DNA of 64,000 bases, from NCBI GenBank assembly GCA_032622095.1, contig CP136065.1:21066134-21130133 (forward strand). Direction: 5' to 3'. Shown here piece after piece: positions 1 to 16,775 of the stretch. This stretch comes from Siphonodentalium dalli. Lineage: Eukaryota; Mollusca; Scaphopoda; Gadilida; Siphonodentaliidae. A program made the position numbers and the translations under genes. A model generated the notes under the pieces. It was not told the origin of the DNA. It was given only the letters and a program-made list of their open reading frames with translations, and ran no database searches. How positions within the stretch are numbered: position 1 is the stretch's first letter; every line of letters begins with the position of its first letter.

Positions 1-124
1 CGTGGACATCATCATCATTGCTGTCGTCATCGAAGTAAGAAATATATTATGTTGTTGACGATAACGACGAAAACTAGTACGACTTTAATAAGATGATGGC
101 GGTGATGGTGACGACGACAACAAC
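1..124. repeat. GAT/GAC-rich flank of the satellite
   Basis: Degenerate trinucleotide-rich DNA, with catcatcatc runs and then gatgatggcggtgatggtg, so both orientations occur. It is interrupted by the MITE at 125-593 and resumes at about 600. Confidence 0.6.
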
Positions 125-593
125 TATATATGTGACCCGCCATATCAAATCCAGTCGGAAGTCGGGATTTTTTTACCCTGTGCCAATGCATTCTCTTATA
201 TATGCGAGTCGACCATAGGTCGCCTCGCATATATAAGAGAATGCATTGGCTTAACAATTTTGTATCATGTTTTTTAAATAAATATTTCTTATTTTTAGGA
301 CATAAAATAAAAAAACATCCATTACCCTGCAGGGAGCCCCACACATACATAGAAGCATATAGAAGAGTGTCGTCTGCTCATTTTTGTCTGGGGCTCTGTG
401 TGGGTGAAATTATAAAATTGTTAAAGAATACAAGAAAAAATTATTAAAATTGTAAAAAATTGTTAGGCCAATGCATTCTCTTATATATGCGAGGCGACCT
501 ATGGTCGACTCGCATATATAAGATAATGCATTGGCACAGGGTAAAATAAATCCCGACTTCCGACTGGATTTAATATGGCGGGTCACATATATA
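125..593. mobile_element. 469-bp MITE with long TIRs and two internal palindromes
   Basis: The ends are inverted copies: tatatatgtgacccgccat at the left, and its reverse complement just before 593. Homology extends through the aatccagtcggaagtcggga segment, about 45 bp or more per arm. Inside are two copies of the modular palindrome (about 177-252 and 466-540) facing each other. Only TA or TATA repeats flank it, so the superfamily is uncertain. Confidence 0.75.
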
Positions 594-720
594 CGACAAC
601 TTTATGCAATTATGATGACTGTGATCGTAATTGACACATATGATGATGATAATGATGACGATGTCGACATGATGGTTAATATAATTATGATATTGACCAT
701 GCTGCTACACGACGACGATA

Positions 721-3700
721 ATGATGTTGATAATAATGACGATGTCGACATCGATGGCTATAATAATGATATTGATGATGATGATGACGATGTCGACATC
801 GATGGCTATAATAATGATATTGACCATGCTGCTACACGACGACGATAATGATGTTGATGATGATGACGATGTCGACATCGATGGCTATAATAATGATATT
901 GACCATGCTGCTACACGACGACGATAATGATGTTGATGATGATGACGATGTCGACATCGATGGCTATAATAATGATGTTGATGATGATGATGACGATGTC
1001 GACATCGATGGCTATAATAATGATATTGACCATGCTGCTACACGACGACGATAATGATGTTGATAATAATGACGATGTCGACATCGATGGCTATAATAAT
1101 GATGTTGATGATGATGATGACGATGTCGACATCGATGGCTATAATAATGATATTGACCATGCTGCTACACGACGACGATAATGATGTTGATGATGATGAC
1201 GATGTCGACATCGATGGCTATAATTATGATATTGACCATGTTGCTACACGACGACGATAATGATGTTGATGATGATGACGATGTCGACATCGATGGCTAT
1301 AATAATGATATTGACCATGCTGCTACACGACGACGATAATAATGTTGATGATGATGACGATGTCGACATCGATGGCTATAATAATGATGTTGACCATGCT
1401 GCTATACGACGACGATAATGATGTTGATGTTGATGATGATGACGATGTTGACATCGATGGCTATAATAATGATATTGACCATGCTGCTACACGACGACGA
1501 TAATGATGTTGATGATGATGACGATGTCGACATCGATGGCTATAATCATAATATTGACCACGCTGCTACACGACGACGATAATGATGTTGATGATGATGA
1601 CGATGTCGACATCGATGGCTATAATAATGATATTGACCATGCTGCTACACGACGACGATAATGATGTTGATGTTGATGATGATGACGATGTCGACATCGA
1701 TGGCTATAATAATGATATTGACCATGCTGCTACACGACGACGATAATGATGATGATGATGATGACGATGTCGACATCGATGGCTATAATAATGATATTGA
1801 CCATGCAGCTACACGACGACGATAATGATGTTGATGATGATGACGATGTCGACATCGATGGCTATAATAATGATATTGACAATGCTGCTACACGACGACG
1901 ATAATGATGATGATGATGATGACGATGTCGACATCGATGGCTATAATAATGATATTGACCATGCTGCTACACGACGACGATAATGATGTTGATGATGATG
2001 ACGATGTCGACATCGATGGCTATAATAATGATATTTACAATTCTGCTACACGACGACGATAATGATGATGATGATGATGATGATGATGATGTCGACATCG
2101 ATGGCTATAATAATGATATTGACCACGCTGCTACACGACGACGATAATGATGTTGATGATGATGACGATGATGATGACGATGTTGATGATGATGACGATG
2201 TCGACATCGATGGCTATAATTATGATATTGACCACGCTGCTACACGACGACGATAATGATGTTGATGATGATGACGATGTCGACATCGACGGCTATAATA
2301 ATGATATTGACCATGCTGCTACACGACGACGATAATGATGTTGATGATGATAATGATGACGATGTCGACATCGATGGCTATAATAATTATATTGACCATG
2401 CTGCTACATGACGACGATAATGATGTTGATGATGATGACGATGTCGACATCGATGGCTATAATAATGATATTGACCATGCTGCTACACGGCGACGATAAT
2501 GATCTTGATGATAATAACGATGTCGACATCGATGGCTATAATAATGATATTGACCATGCTGCTACACGACGACGATAATGATGTTGATGATGATGACGAT
2601 GTCGACATCGATGGCTATAATAATGATATTGACCATGCTGCTACACGGCGACGATAATGATGTTGATGATGATGTTGATGATGATGACGATATCGACATC
2701 GATGGCTATAATAATGATATTGACCATGCTGCTACACGAAGACGATAATGATGTTGATGATGATGACGATGTCGACATCGATGGCTACAATAATGATATT
2801 AACCATGCTGCTACACGACGACGATAATGATGTTGATGATGATGACGATGTCGACATCGATGGCTATAATAATGATATTGACCATGCTGCTACACGGCGA
2901 CGATAATGATGTTGATGATGATGTTGATGATGATGACGATATCGACATCGATGGCTATAATAATGATATTGACCATGCTGCTACACGACGACGATAATGA
3001 TGTTGATGATGATGACGATATCGACATCGATGGCTATAATAATGATATTGACCATGCTGCTACACGACGACGATAATGATGTTGATGATGATGACGATGT
3101 CGACATCGATGGCTATAATAATGATATTGACCATGATGCTACACGACGACGATAATGATGTTGATGATGATGACGATGTCGACATCGATGGCTATAATAA
3201 TGATATTGATGATGATGATGACGATGTCGACATCGATGGCTATAATAATGATATTGACCATGCTGCTACACGACGACGATAATGATGTTGATGATGATGA
3301 CGATGTCGACATCGATGGCTATAATAATGATATTGACCATGCTGCTACACGACGACGATAATGATGTTGATGATGATGACGATGTCGACATCGATGGCTA
3401 TAATAATGATGTAGATGATGATGATGACGATGTCGACATCGATGGCTATAATAATGATATTGACCATGCTGCTACACGACGACGATAATGATGTTGATAA
3501 TAATGACGATGTCGACATCGATGGCTATAATAATGATGTTGATGATGATGATGACGATGTCGACATCGATGGCTATAATAATGATATTGACCATGCTGCT
3601 ACACGACGACGATAATGATGTTGATGATGATGACGATGTCGACATCGATGGCTATAATTATGATATTGACCATGTTGCTACACGACGACGATAATGATGT

Positions 3701-5588
3701 TGATGATGATGACGATGTCGACATCGATGGCTATAATAATGATATTGACCATGCTGCTACACGACGACGATAATAATGTTGATGATGATGACGATGTCGA
3801 CATCGATGGCTATAATAATGATGTTGACCATGCTGCTATACGACGACGATAATGATGTTGATGTTGATGATGATGACGATGTTGACATCGATGGCTATAA
3901 TAATGATATTGACCATGCTGCTACACGACGACGATAATGATGTTGATGATGATGACGATGTCGACATCGATGGCTATAATCATAATATTGACCACGCTGC
4001 TACACGACGACGATAATGATGTTGATGATGATGACGATGTCGACATCGATGGCTATAATAATGATATTGACCATGCTGCTACACGACGACGATAATGATG
4101 TTGATGTTGATGATGATGACGATGTCGACATCGATGGCTATAATAATGATATTGACCATGCTGCTACACGACGACGATAATGATGATGATGATGATGACG
4201 ATGTCGACATCGATGGCTATAATAATGATATTGACCATGCAGCTACACGACGACGATAATGATGTTGATGATGATGACGATGTCGACATCGATGGCTATA
4301 ATAATGATATTGACAATGCTGCTACACGACGACGATAATGATGATGATGATGATGACGATGTCGACATCGATGGCTATAATAATGATATTGACCATGCTG
4401 CTACACGACGACGATAATGATGTTGATGATGATGACGATGTCGACATCGATGGCTATAATAATGATATTTACAATTCTGCTACACGACGACGATAATGAT
4501 GATGATGATGATGATGATGATGTCGACATCGATGGCTATAATAATGATATTGACCACGCTGCTACACGACGACGATAATGATGTTGATGATGATGACGAT
4601 GATGATGACGATGTTGATGATGATGACGATGTCGACATCGATGGCTATAATTATGATATTGACCACGCTGCTACACGACGACGATAATGATGTTGATGAT
4701 GATGACGATGTCGACATCGACGGCTATAATAATGATATTGACCATGCTGCTACACGACGACGATAATGATGTTGATGATGATAATGATGACGATGTCGAC
4801 ATCGATGGCTATAATAATTATATTGACCATGCTGCTACATGACGACGATAATGATGTTGATGATGATGACGATGTCGACATCGATGGCTATAATAATGAT
4901 ATTGACCATGCTGCTACACGGCGACGATAATGATCTTGATGATAATAACGATGTCGACATCGATGGCTATAATAATGATATTGACCATGCTGCTACACGA
5001 CGACGATAATGATGTTGATGATGATGACGATGTCGACATCGATGGCTATAATAATGATATTGACCATGCTGCTACACGGCGACGATAATGATGTTGATGA
5101 TGATGTTGATGATGATGACGATATCGACATCGATGGCTATAATAATGATATTGACCATGCTGCTACACGAAGACGATAATGATGTTGATGATGATGACGA
5201 TGTCGACATCGATGGCTACAATAATGATATTAACCATGCTGCTACACGACGACGATAATGATGTTGATGATGATGACGATGTCGACATCGATGGCTATAA
5301 TAATGATATTGACCATGCTGCTACACGGCGACGATAATGATGTTGATGATGATGTTGATGATGATGACGATATCGACATCGATGGCTATAATAATGATAT
5401 TGACCATGCTGCTACACGACGACGATAATGATGTTGATGATGATGACGATATCGACATCGATGGCTATAATAATGATATTGACCATGCTGCTACACGACG
5501 ACGATAATGATGTTGATGATGATGACGATGTCGACATCGATGGCTATAATAATGATATTGACCATGATGCTACACGACGACGATAATG
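721..5588. repeat. Higher-order tandem duplication in satellite, about 2,434 bp x 2
   Basis: Landmark variants repeat at a fixed shift of 2,434 bp: 721/3155, 848/3282, 1054/3488 and 2062/4496. At 2147/4578 the shift falls to 2,431, a 3-bp loss. The two halves share private variants such as a GAT-only unit and a 'tttacaattctg' unit, so this is a recent block duplication. Confidence 0.9.
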
Positions 5589-6660
5589 ATGTTGATGATG
5601 ATGACGATGTCGACATCGATGGCTATAAGAATGATATTGACCATGCTGCTACACGATGACGATAATGATGTTGATGATGATGACGATGTCGACATCGAAG
5701 GCTATAATAATGATATTGACCACGCTGCTACACGACGACGATAATGATGTTGATGATGATGACGATGTCGACATCGATGGCTATAATAATGATATTGACC
5801 ACGCTGCTACACGACGACGATAATGATGTTGATGATGATGACGATGTCGACATCGATGGCTATAATAATGATATTGACCATGCTGCTACACGACGACGAT
5901 AATGATGTTGATGATGATGACGATATCGACATCGATGGCTATAATAATGATATTGACCATGCTGCTACACGACGACGATAATGATGTTGATGACGATGAC
6001 GATGTCGACATCGATGGCTATAATAATGATATTGACCATGCTGCTACACGACGACGATAATGATGTTGATGATGATGACGATGTCGACATCGATGGCTAT
6101 AATAATGATATTGACCATGATGCTACACGACGACGATAATGATGTTGATGATGATGACGATGTCGACAACGATGGATATAATAATGATATTGACCACGCT
6201 GCTACACGACGACGATAATGATGATGATGACGATGTCGACATCGATGGCTATAATAATGATATTGACCATGCTGCTACACGACGACGATAATGATGTTGA
6301 TGATGATGACGATGTCGACATCGATGGCTATAATAATGATATTGACCACGCTGCTACACGACGACGATAATGATGTTGATGATGATGACGATGTCGACAT
6401 CGATGGCTATAATAATGATATTGACCATGCTGCTACACGACGACGATAATGATGTTGATGATGATGACGATGTCGACATCGATGGATATAATAATGATAT
6501 TGACCACGCTGCTACACGACGACGATAATGATGATGATGACGATGTCGACATCGATGGCTATAATAATGATATTGACCATGCTGCTACACGACGACGATA
6601 ATGATGTTGATGATGATGACGATGTCGACATCGATGGCTATAATAATGATATTGACCATA

Positions 6661-9164
6661 TTGCTACATGACGACGATAATGATGTTGATGATGATGACG
6701 ATGTAGACATCGATGGCTATAATAATGGTATTGACCATGCTGCTACACGACGACGATAATGATGTTGATGATGATGACGATGTCGACATCGCTGGCTATA
6801 ATAATGATATTAACCATGCTGCTACACGGTGACGATAATGATGTTGATGATGATGACGATGTCGACATCGATGGCTATAATAATGATATTGACCATGCTG
6901 CTACACGACGACGATAATGATGTTGATGATGATGATGATGTCGACATCGATGGCTATAATAATGATATTGACCATGCTGCTACACGGCGACGATAATGAT
7001 GTTGATGATGACGATGTCGACATCGATGGCTATATTAATGATATTGACCATGCTGCTACACGACGACGATAATGATGATGATAATGATGACGATGTCGAC
7101 ATCGATGGCTATAATAATGATATTGACCATGCTGCTACACGGCGACAATAATGATGTTGATGATGATGACGATGTCGACATCGATGGCTATAATAATGAT
7201 ATTGACCATGCTGCTACACGACGACGATAATGATGTTGATGATGATGACGATGTCGACATCGATGGCTATAATAATGATATTGACCATGCTGCTACACGG
7301 CGACGATAATGATGTTGATGATGACGATGTCGACATCGATGGCTATAATAATGATATTGACCATGCTGCTACACGGCGACGATAATGATGTTGATGATGA
7401 CGATGTCGACATCGATGGCTATAATAATGATATTGACCATGCTGCTACACGGCCACGATAATGATGTTAATGATGACGATGTCGACATCGATGGCTATAA
7501 TAATGATATTGACCATGCTGCTACACGGCGACGATAATGATGTTGATGATGATGACGATGTCGACATCGATGGCTATAATAATGATATTGACCACGCTGC
7601 TACACGACGACGATAATGATGCTGATGATGATGACGATGTCGACATCGATGGCTATAATAATGATATTGACCACGCTGCTACACGACGACGATAATGATG
7701 TTGATGATGATGACGATGTCGACATCGATGGCTATAATAATGATATTGACCATGCTGCTACACGACGACGATAATGATGTTGATGATGATGACGATGTCG
7801 ACATCGATGGATATAATAATGATATTGACCACGCTGCTACACGACGACGATAATGATGATGATGACGATGACGATGTCGACATCGATGGCTATAATAATG
7901 ATATTGACCATATTGCTACATGACGACGATAATGATGTTGATGATGATGACGATGTCGACATCGATGGCTATAATAATGGTATTGACCATGCTGCTACAC
8001 GACGACGATAATGATGTTGATGATGATGACGATGTCGGCATCGCTGGCTATAATAATGATATTAACCATGCTGCTACACGGTGACGATAATGATGTTGAT
8101 GATGATGACGATGTCGACATCGATGGCTATAATAATGATATTGACCATGCTGCTACACGACGACGATAATGATGTTGATGATGATGATGATGTCGACATC
8201 GATGGCTATAATAATGATATTGACCATGCTGCTACACGGCGACGATAATGATGTTGATGATGACGATGTCGACATCGATGGCTATATTAATGATATTGAC
8301 CATGCTGCTACACGACGACGATAATGATGATGATAATGATGACGATGTCGACATCGATGGCTATAATAATGATATTGACCATGCTGCTACACGGCGACAA
8401 TAATGATGTTGATGATGATGACGATGTCGACATCGATGGCTATAATAATGATATTGACCATGCTGCTACACGACGACGATAATGATGTTGATGATGATGA
8501 CGATGTCGACATCGATGGCTATAATAATGATATTGACCATGCTGCTACACGGCGACGATAATGATGTTGATGATGACGATGTCGACATCGATGGCTATAA
8601 TAATGATATTGACCATGCTGCTACACGGCGACGATAATGATGTTGATGATGACGATGTCGACATCGATGGCTATAATAATGATATTGACCATGCTGCTAC
8701 ACGGCCACGATAATGATGTTAATGATGACGATGTCGACATCGATGGCTATAATAATGATATTGACCATGCTGCTACACGGCGACGATAATGATGTTGATG
8801 ATGATGACGATGTCGACATCGATGGCTATAATAATGATATTGACCACGCTGCTACACGACGACGATAATGATGCTGATGATGATGACGATGTCGACATCG
8901 ATGGCTATAATAATGATATTGACCACGCTGCTACACGACGACGATAATGATGTTGATGATGATGACGATGTCGACATCGATGGCTATAATAATGATATTG
9001 ACCATGCTGCTACACGACGACGATAATGATGTTGATGATGATGACGATGTCGACATCGATGGATATAATAATGATATTGACCACGCTGCTACACGACGAC
9101 GATAATGATGATGATGACGATGACGATGTCGACATCGATGGCTATAATAATGATATTGACCATA
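6661..9164. repeat. Higher-order tandem duplication in satellite, 1,252 bp x 2, with a further partial copy
   Basis: The variant ttgctacatgacgacg starts at 6661, 7913 and 9165, exactly 1,252 bp apart each time. Copies starting at 7913 and 9165 also share a derived change, gtcggcatcgctggc, where the 6661 copy has gtcgacatcgctggc. This orders the duplications. Confidence 0.88.
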
Positions 9165-10159
9165 TTGCTACATGACGACGATAATGATGTTGATGATGAT
9201 GACGATGTCGACATCGATGGCTATAATAATGGTATTGACCATGCTGCTACACGACGACGATAATGATGTTGATGATGATGACGATGTCGGCATCGCTGGC
9301 TATAATAATGATATTAACCATGCTGCTACACGGTGACGATAATGATGTTGATGATGATGACGATGTCGACATCGATGGCTATAATAATGATATTGACCAT
9401 GCTGCTACACGACGACGATAATGATGTTGATGATGATGATGATGTCGACATCGATGGCTATAATAATGATATTGACCATGCTGCTACACGGCGACGATAA
9501 TGATGTTGATGATGACGATGTCGACATCGATGGCTATAATAATGATATTGACCATGCTGCTACACGACGACGATAATGATGATGATAATGATGACGATGT
9601 CGACATCGATGGCTATAATAATGATATTGACCATGCTGCTACACGACGACGATAATGATGTTGATGATGATGACGATGTCGACATCGATGGCTATAATAA
9701 TGATATTGACCACGCTGCTACACGACGACGATAATGATGTTGATGATGATGACGATGTCGACATCGATGGCTATAATAATGATATTGACCATGCTGCTAC
9801 ACGGTGACGATAATGATGTTTATGATGATGACGATGTCGACATCGATGGCTATAATAATGATATTGACCATGCTGCTACACGACGACGATAATGATGTTG
9901 ATGATGATGATGATGTCGACATCGATGGCTATAATAATGATATTGACCATGCTGCTACACGGCGACGATAATGATGTTGATGATGACGATGTCGACATCG
10001 ATGGCTATAATAATGATATTGACCATGCTGCTACACGACGACGATAATGATGATGATAATGATGACGATGTCGACATCGATGGCTATAATAATGATATTG
10101 AACATGCTGCTACACGACGACGATAATGATGTTGATGGTGATGACAATGTCGACATCGA

Positions 10160-12511
10160 TGGCTATAATAATGATATTGACCACGCTGCTACACGACGAC
10201 GATAATGATGTTGATGATGATGACGATGTCGACATCGATGGCTATAATAATGATATTGACCATGCTGCTACACGACGACGATAATGATGTTGATGATGAT
10301 GACGATGTCGACATCGATGGATATAATAATGATATTGACCACGCTGCTACACGACGACGATAATGATGATGATGACGATGACGATGTCGACATCGATGGC
10401 TATAATAATGATATTGACCATGCTGCTACACGACGACGATAATGATGTTGATGATGATGACGATGTCGACATCGATGGCTATAATAATGATATAGACCAC
10501 GCTGCTACACGACGACGATAATGATGTTGATGATGATGACGATGTCGACATCGATGGCTATAATAATGATATTGACCATGCTGCTACACGACGACGATAA
10601 TGATGTTGATGATGATGACGATGTCGACATCGATGGATATAATAATGATATTGACCACGCTGCTACACGACGACGATAATGATGATGATGACGATGTCGA
10701 CATCGATGGCTATAATAATGATATTGACCATGCTGCTACACGACGACGATAATGATGTTGATGATTATGACGATGTCGACATCGATGGCTATAATAATGA
10801 TATTGACCATATTGCTACATGACGACGATAATGATGTTGATGATGATGACGATGTAGACATCGATGGCTATAATAATGGTATTGACCATGCTGCTACACG
10901 ACGACGATAATGATGTTGATGATGATGACGATGTCGACATCGCTGGCTATAATAATGATATTAACCATGCAGCTACACGGTGACGATAATGATGTTGATG
11001 ATGATGACGATGTCGACATCGATGGCTATAATAATGATATTGACCATGCTGCTACACGACGACGATAATGATGTTGATGATGATGATGATGTCGACATCG
11101 ATGGCTATAATAATGATATTGACCATGCTGCTACACGGCGACGATAATGATGTTGATGATGACGATGTCGACATCGATGGCTATAATAATGATATTGACC
11201 ATGCTGCTACACGACGACGATAATGATGATGATAATGATGACGATGTCGACATCGATGGCTATAATAATGATATTGACCATGCTGCTACACGGCGACAAT
11301 AATGATGTTGATGATGATGACGATGTCGACATCGATGGCTATAATAATGATATTGACCACGCTGCTACACGACGACGATAATGATGTTGATGATGATGAC
11401 GATGTCGACATCGATGGCTATAATAATGATATTGACCATGCTGCTACACGACGACGATAATGATGTTGATGATGATGACGATGTCGACATCGATGGATAT
11501 AATAATGATATTGACCACGCTGCTACACGACGACGATAATGATGATGATGACGATGACGATGTCGACATCGATGGCTATAATAATGATATTGACCATGCT
11601 GCTACACGACGACGATAATGATGTTGATGATGATGACGATGTCGACATCGATGGCTATAATAATGATATAGACCACGCTGCTACACGACGACGATAATGA
11701 TGTTGATGATGATGACGATGTCGACATCGATGGCTATAATAATGATATTGACCATGCTGCTACACGACGACGATAATGATGTTGATGATGATGACGATGT
11801 CGACATCGATGGATATAATAATGATATTGACCACGCTGCTACACGACGACGATAATGATGATGATGACGATGTCGACATCGATGGCTATAATAATGATAT
11901 TGACCATGCTGCTACACGACGACGATAATGATGTTGATGATTATGACGATGTCGACATCGATGGCTATAATAATGATATTGACCATATTGCTACATGACG
12001 ACGATAATGATGTTGATGATGATGACGATGTAGACATCGATGGCTATAATAATGGTATTGACCATGCTGCTACACGACGACGATAATGATGTTGATGATG
12101 ATGACGATGTCGACATCGCTGGCTATAATAATGATATTAACCATGCTGCTACACGGTGACGATAATGATGTTGATGATGATGACGATGTCGACATCGATG
12201 GCTATAATAATGATATTGACCATGCTGCTACACGACGACGATAATGATGTTGATGATGATGATGATGTCGACATCGATGGCTATAATAATGATATTGACC
12301 ATGCTGCTACACGGCGACGATAATGATGTTGATGATGACGATGTCGACATCGATGGCTATAATAATGATATTGACCATGCTGCTACACGACGACGATAAT
12401 GATGATGATAATGATGACGATGTCGACATCGATGGCTATAATAATGATATTGACCATGCTGCTACACGGCGACAATAATGATGTTGATGATGATGACGAT
12501 GTCGACATCGA
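10160..12511. repeat. Higher-order tandem duplication in satellite, about 1,176 bp x 2
   Basis: Variants recur at 1,176 bp: tatagaccacgc at 10491/11667, ttgctacatgac at 10812/11988, and gctacacggcgacaataatg about 1,176 bp apart near 11287/12463. Outside about 10160-12511 the match decays. Confidence 0.8.
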
Positions 12512-15500
12512 TGGCTATAATAATGATATTAACCATGCTGCTACACGGTGACGATAATGATGTTGATGATGATGACGATGTCGACATCGATGGCTATAAT
12601 AATGATATTGACCATGCTGCTACACGACGACGATAATGATGTTGATGATGATGATGATGTCGACATCGATGGCTATAATAATGATATTGACCATGCTGCT
12701 ACACGGCGACGATAATGATGTTGATGATGACGATGTCGACATCGATGGCTATAATAATGATATTGACCATGCTGCTACACGACGACGATAATGATGATGA
12801 TAATGATGACGATGTCGACATCGATGGCTATAATAATGATATATTGACCATGCTGCTACACGGCGACAATAATGATGTTGATGATGATGACGATGTCGAC
12901 ATCGATGGTTATAATAATGATATTGAGCATGCTGCGACACGACGACGATAATGATGTTGATGATGATGACGATGTCGACATCGATGGCTATAATAATGAT
13001 ATTGACCATGCTGCTACACGGCGACGATAATGATGTTGATGATGACGATGTCGACATCGATGGCTATAATAATGATATTGACCATGCTGCTACACGGCGA
13101 CGATAATGATGTTGATGATGACGATGTCGACATCGATGGCTATAATAATGATATTGACCATGCTGCTACACGGCCACGATAATGATGTTAATGATGACGA
13201 TGTCGACATCGATGGCTATAATAATGATATTGACCATGCTGCTACACGGCGACGATAATGATGTTGATGATGATGACGATGTCGACATCGATGGCTATAA
13301 TAATTATATTGACCATGCTGCTATACGACGACGATAATGATGATGATGATGATGTCGACATCGATGGCTATAATAATGATATTGACCATATTGCTACATG
13401 ACGACGATAATGATGTTGATGATGATGACGATGTCGACATCGATGGCTATAATAATGATATTGACCATGTTTCAACACGACGACGATAATGATGTTGATG
13501 ATGATGATGACGATGTCGACATCGATGGCTATAATAATGATATTGACCATGCTGCTACACGACGACGATAATGATGAATTTAATGATGACGATGTCGACA
13601 TCGATGGCTATAATAATGATATTGACCATGCTGCTACACGACGACGATAATGATGTTGATGATGATGACGATGTCGATATCGATGGCTATAATAATGATA
13701 TTGACCATGTTTCAACACGACGACGATAATGATGTTGATGATGATGATGACGATGTCGACATCGATGGCTATAATAATGATATTGACCATGCTGCTACAC
13801 GACGACGATAATGATGTTGATGATGATGACGATGTCGACATCGATGGCTATAATAATGATATTGACCATTCTGCTACACGACGACGATAATGATGTTGAT
13901 GATGATGACGATGTCGACATCGATGGCTATAATAATTATATTGACCATGCTGCTACACGACGACGATAATGATATTGATGATGATGATGACGAGGTCGAC
14001 ATCGATGGCTATAATAATGATATTGACCATGCTGCTACACGACGACGATAATGATGAATTTAATGATGACGATGTCGACATCGATGGCTATAATAATGAT
14101 ATTGACCATGCTTCTACACGACGACGATAATGATGTTGATGATGATGACGATGTCGACATCGATGGCTATAATAATGATTTTGACCATGCTGCTACACGA
14201 CGACGATAATGATGTTGATGATGATGACGATGATGATGACGATGTCGACATCGATGGCTATAATAATGATATTAACCATGCTGCTACACGACGATAATGA
14301 TCTTGATGATGATGACGATGTCGACATCGATGGCTATAATAATGATATTGACCATGATGCTATACGACGACGATAATGATGTTGATGTTGATGACGATGT
14401 CGATATCGATGGCTATAATAATGATATTTGACCATGCTGCTACACGACGATAATGATGTTGATGATGATGACGATGTCGACATCGATGGCTATAATAATG
14501 ATATTGACCATGATGCTATACGACGACGATAATGATGTTGATGATGATGACGATGTCGATATCGATGGCTATAATAATGATATTGACCATGCTGCTACAC
14601 GACGATAATGATGTTGATGATGATGACGATGTCGACATCGATGGCTATAATAATGATTTTGACCATGCTGCTACACGACGACGATAATGATGTTGATGAT
14701 GATGATGACGATGTCGACATCGATGGCTATAATAATTATATTGACCATGCTGCTACACGACGACGATAATGATGTTGATGATGATGACGATGTCGACATC
14801 GATGGCTATAATAATGATATTGACCATGCTGCTACACGGTGACGATAATGATGTTGATGATGACGAGGATGTCGACATCGATGGCTATAATAATGATATT
14901 GACCATGCTGCTACACGGTGACGATAATGATGTTGATGATGATGACGATGTCGACATCGATGGCTATAATAATGATATTGACCATGCTGCTACACGACGA
15001 CGATAATGATGCTGATGATGATGATGATGATGTCGACATCGATGGCTATAATAATTATATTGACCATGCTGCTACACGGCGACGATAATGATGTTGATAA
15101 TGATGACGATGTCGAATCGATGGCTATAATAATGATATTGACCATGTTCCTACACGACGACGATAATGATGTTGATGATGATGACGATGTCGACATCGAT
15201 GGCTATAATAATGATATTGACCATGCTGCTACACGGTGACGATAATGATGTTGATGATGATGACGATGTCGACATCGATGGCTATAATAATGATATTGAC
15301 CATGCTGCTACATGGTGACGATAATGATGATGATGATGATGATGACGATGTCGAGATCGATGGCTATAATAATGATATTGACCATGCTGCTACACGGCGA
15401 CGATAATGATGATGATGATGACGATGTCGAAATCGATGGCTATAATAATGATATTGACCATGTTGCTACACGACGACGATAATGATGTTGATGATGATGA

Positions 15501-16775
15501 TGATGTCGACATCGATGGCTATAATAATTATATTTACCATGCTGCTACACGACGACGATAATGATGATGATGATGGTGACTATGTCGACATCGATGGCTA
15601 TAATAATGCTATTGACAATGCTGATACACGGCGACGATAATGATGTTGATGATGATGACGATGTCGACATCGATGGCTATAATAATGATATTGACCATGC
15701 TGCTACACGACGACGATAATGATGTTGATGATGATGACGATGTCGACATCGATGGCTATAATAATGCTATTGACCATGCTGCTACACGACGACGATAATG
15801 ATGAATTTAATGATGACGATGTCGATATCGATGGCTATAATAATGATGTTGACCATGCTGCTATACGACGACGATAATGATGTTGATGATGATGATGATG
15901 ACGATGTCGACATCGATGGCTATAATAATGATATTGTCCATGCTGCTACACGGCGACGATAATGATGTTGATGATGACGATGTCGACATCGATGGCTATA
16001 ATAATGATATTGACCATGCTGCTACACGACGACGATAATGATGTAGATGATGATGACGATGTCGACATCGATGGCTATAATAATGATATTGACCATGCTG
16101 CTACACGACGACGATAATGATGATGATGATGATGACGATGTCGACATCGATGGCTATAATAATGATATTGACCACGCTGCTACACGACGACGATAATGAT
16201 GTTGATGATGATGACGATGTCGACATGGATGGCTATAGTAATGATATTGACCATGCTGCTACACGACGACGATAATGATGTTGATGATGATGACGATGTC
16301 GACATCGATGGCTATAATAATGCTATTGACCATGCTGCTACACGGCGACGATAATGATGTTGATGATGACGATGTCGACATCGATGGCTATATTAATGAT
16401 ATTGACCATGCTGCTATACGACGACGATAATGATGTTGATGATGATGATGATGATGATGTCGACATCGATGGCTATAATAATTATATTGACCATGCTGCT
16501 ACACGACGACGATAATGATGTTGATGATGATGACGATGTCGACATCGATGGCTATAATAATGATATTGACCATGCTGCTATACGACGACGATATTGATGT
16601 TGATGATGATGACGATGTCGACATCGATGGCAATAATAATGATATTGACCATGCTGCTACACGACGACGATAATGATGTTGATGATGATGATGATGACGA
16701 TGTCGACATCGATGGCTATAATAATGATATTGACCATGCTGCTACACGACGACGACGATAATGATGATAATAAAT

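Larger units (their letters stand above)
650..16775. repeat. 79-bp satellite array, about 16.1 kb, about 200 units
   Basis: The unit is an expanded GAT/GAC tract carrying a fixed core: cgatgtcgacatcg, then ggctataataatgatattg, then accatgctgctacacgacg. The period of 79 is visible from repeated landmarks (for example 848 and 927). Units vary by 3-bp steps in the GAT tract and by point changes. Since 79 is 1 mod 3, each unit changes reading frame and open frames stop within about 80 residues, so it is not coding. It contains the perfect 14-bp palindrome cgatgtcgacatcg in most units. Confidence 0.97.

Noticed and set aside
202-447. Small frames with '[21 protein letters not shown]' type peptides, recurring across the window
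   Set aside because: They are translations of the modular MITE palindrome; identical on both strands and without independent support.
531-5000. Series of 60-105 residue Asp/Met frames in the satellite
   Set aside because: The 79-bp period shifts frame each unit and ends every frame at the same TAA; repeated identically across units.
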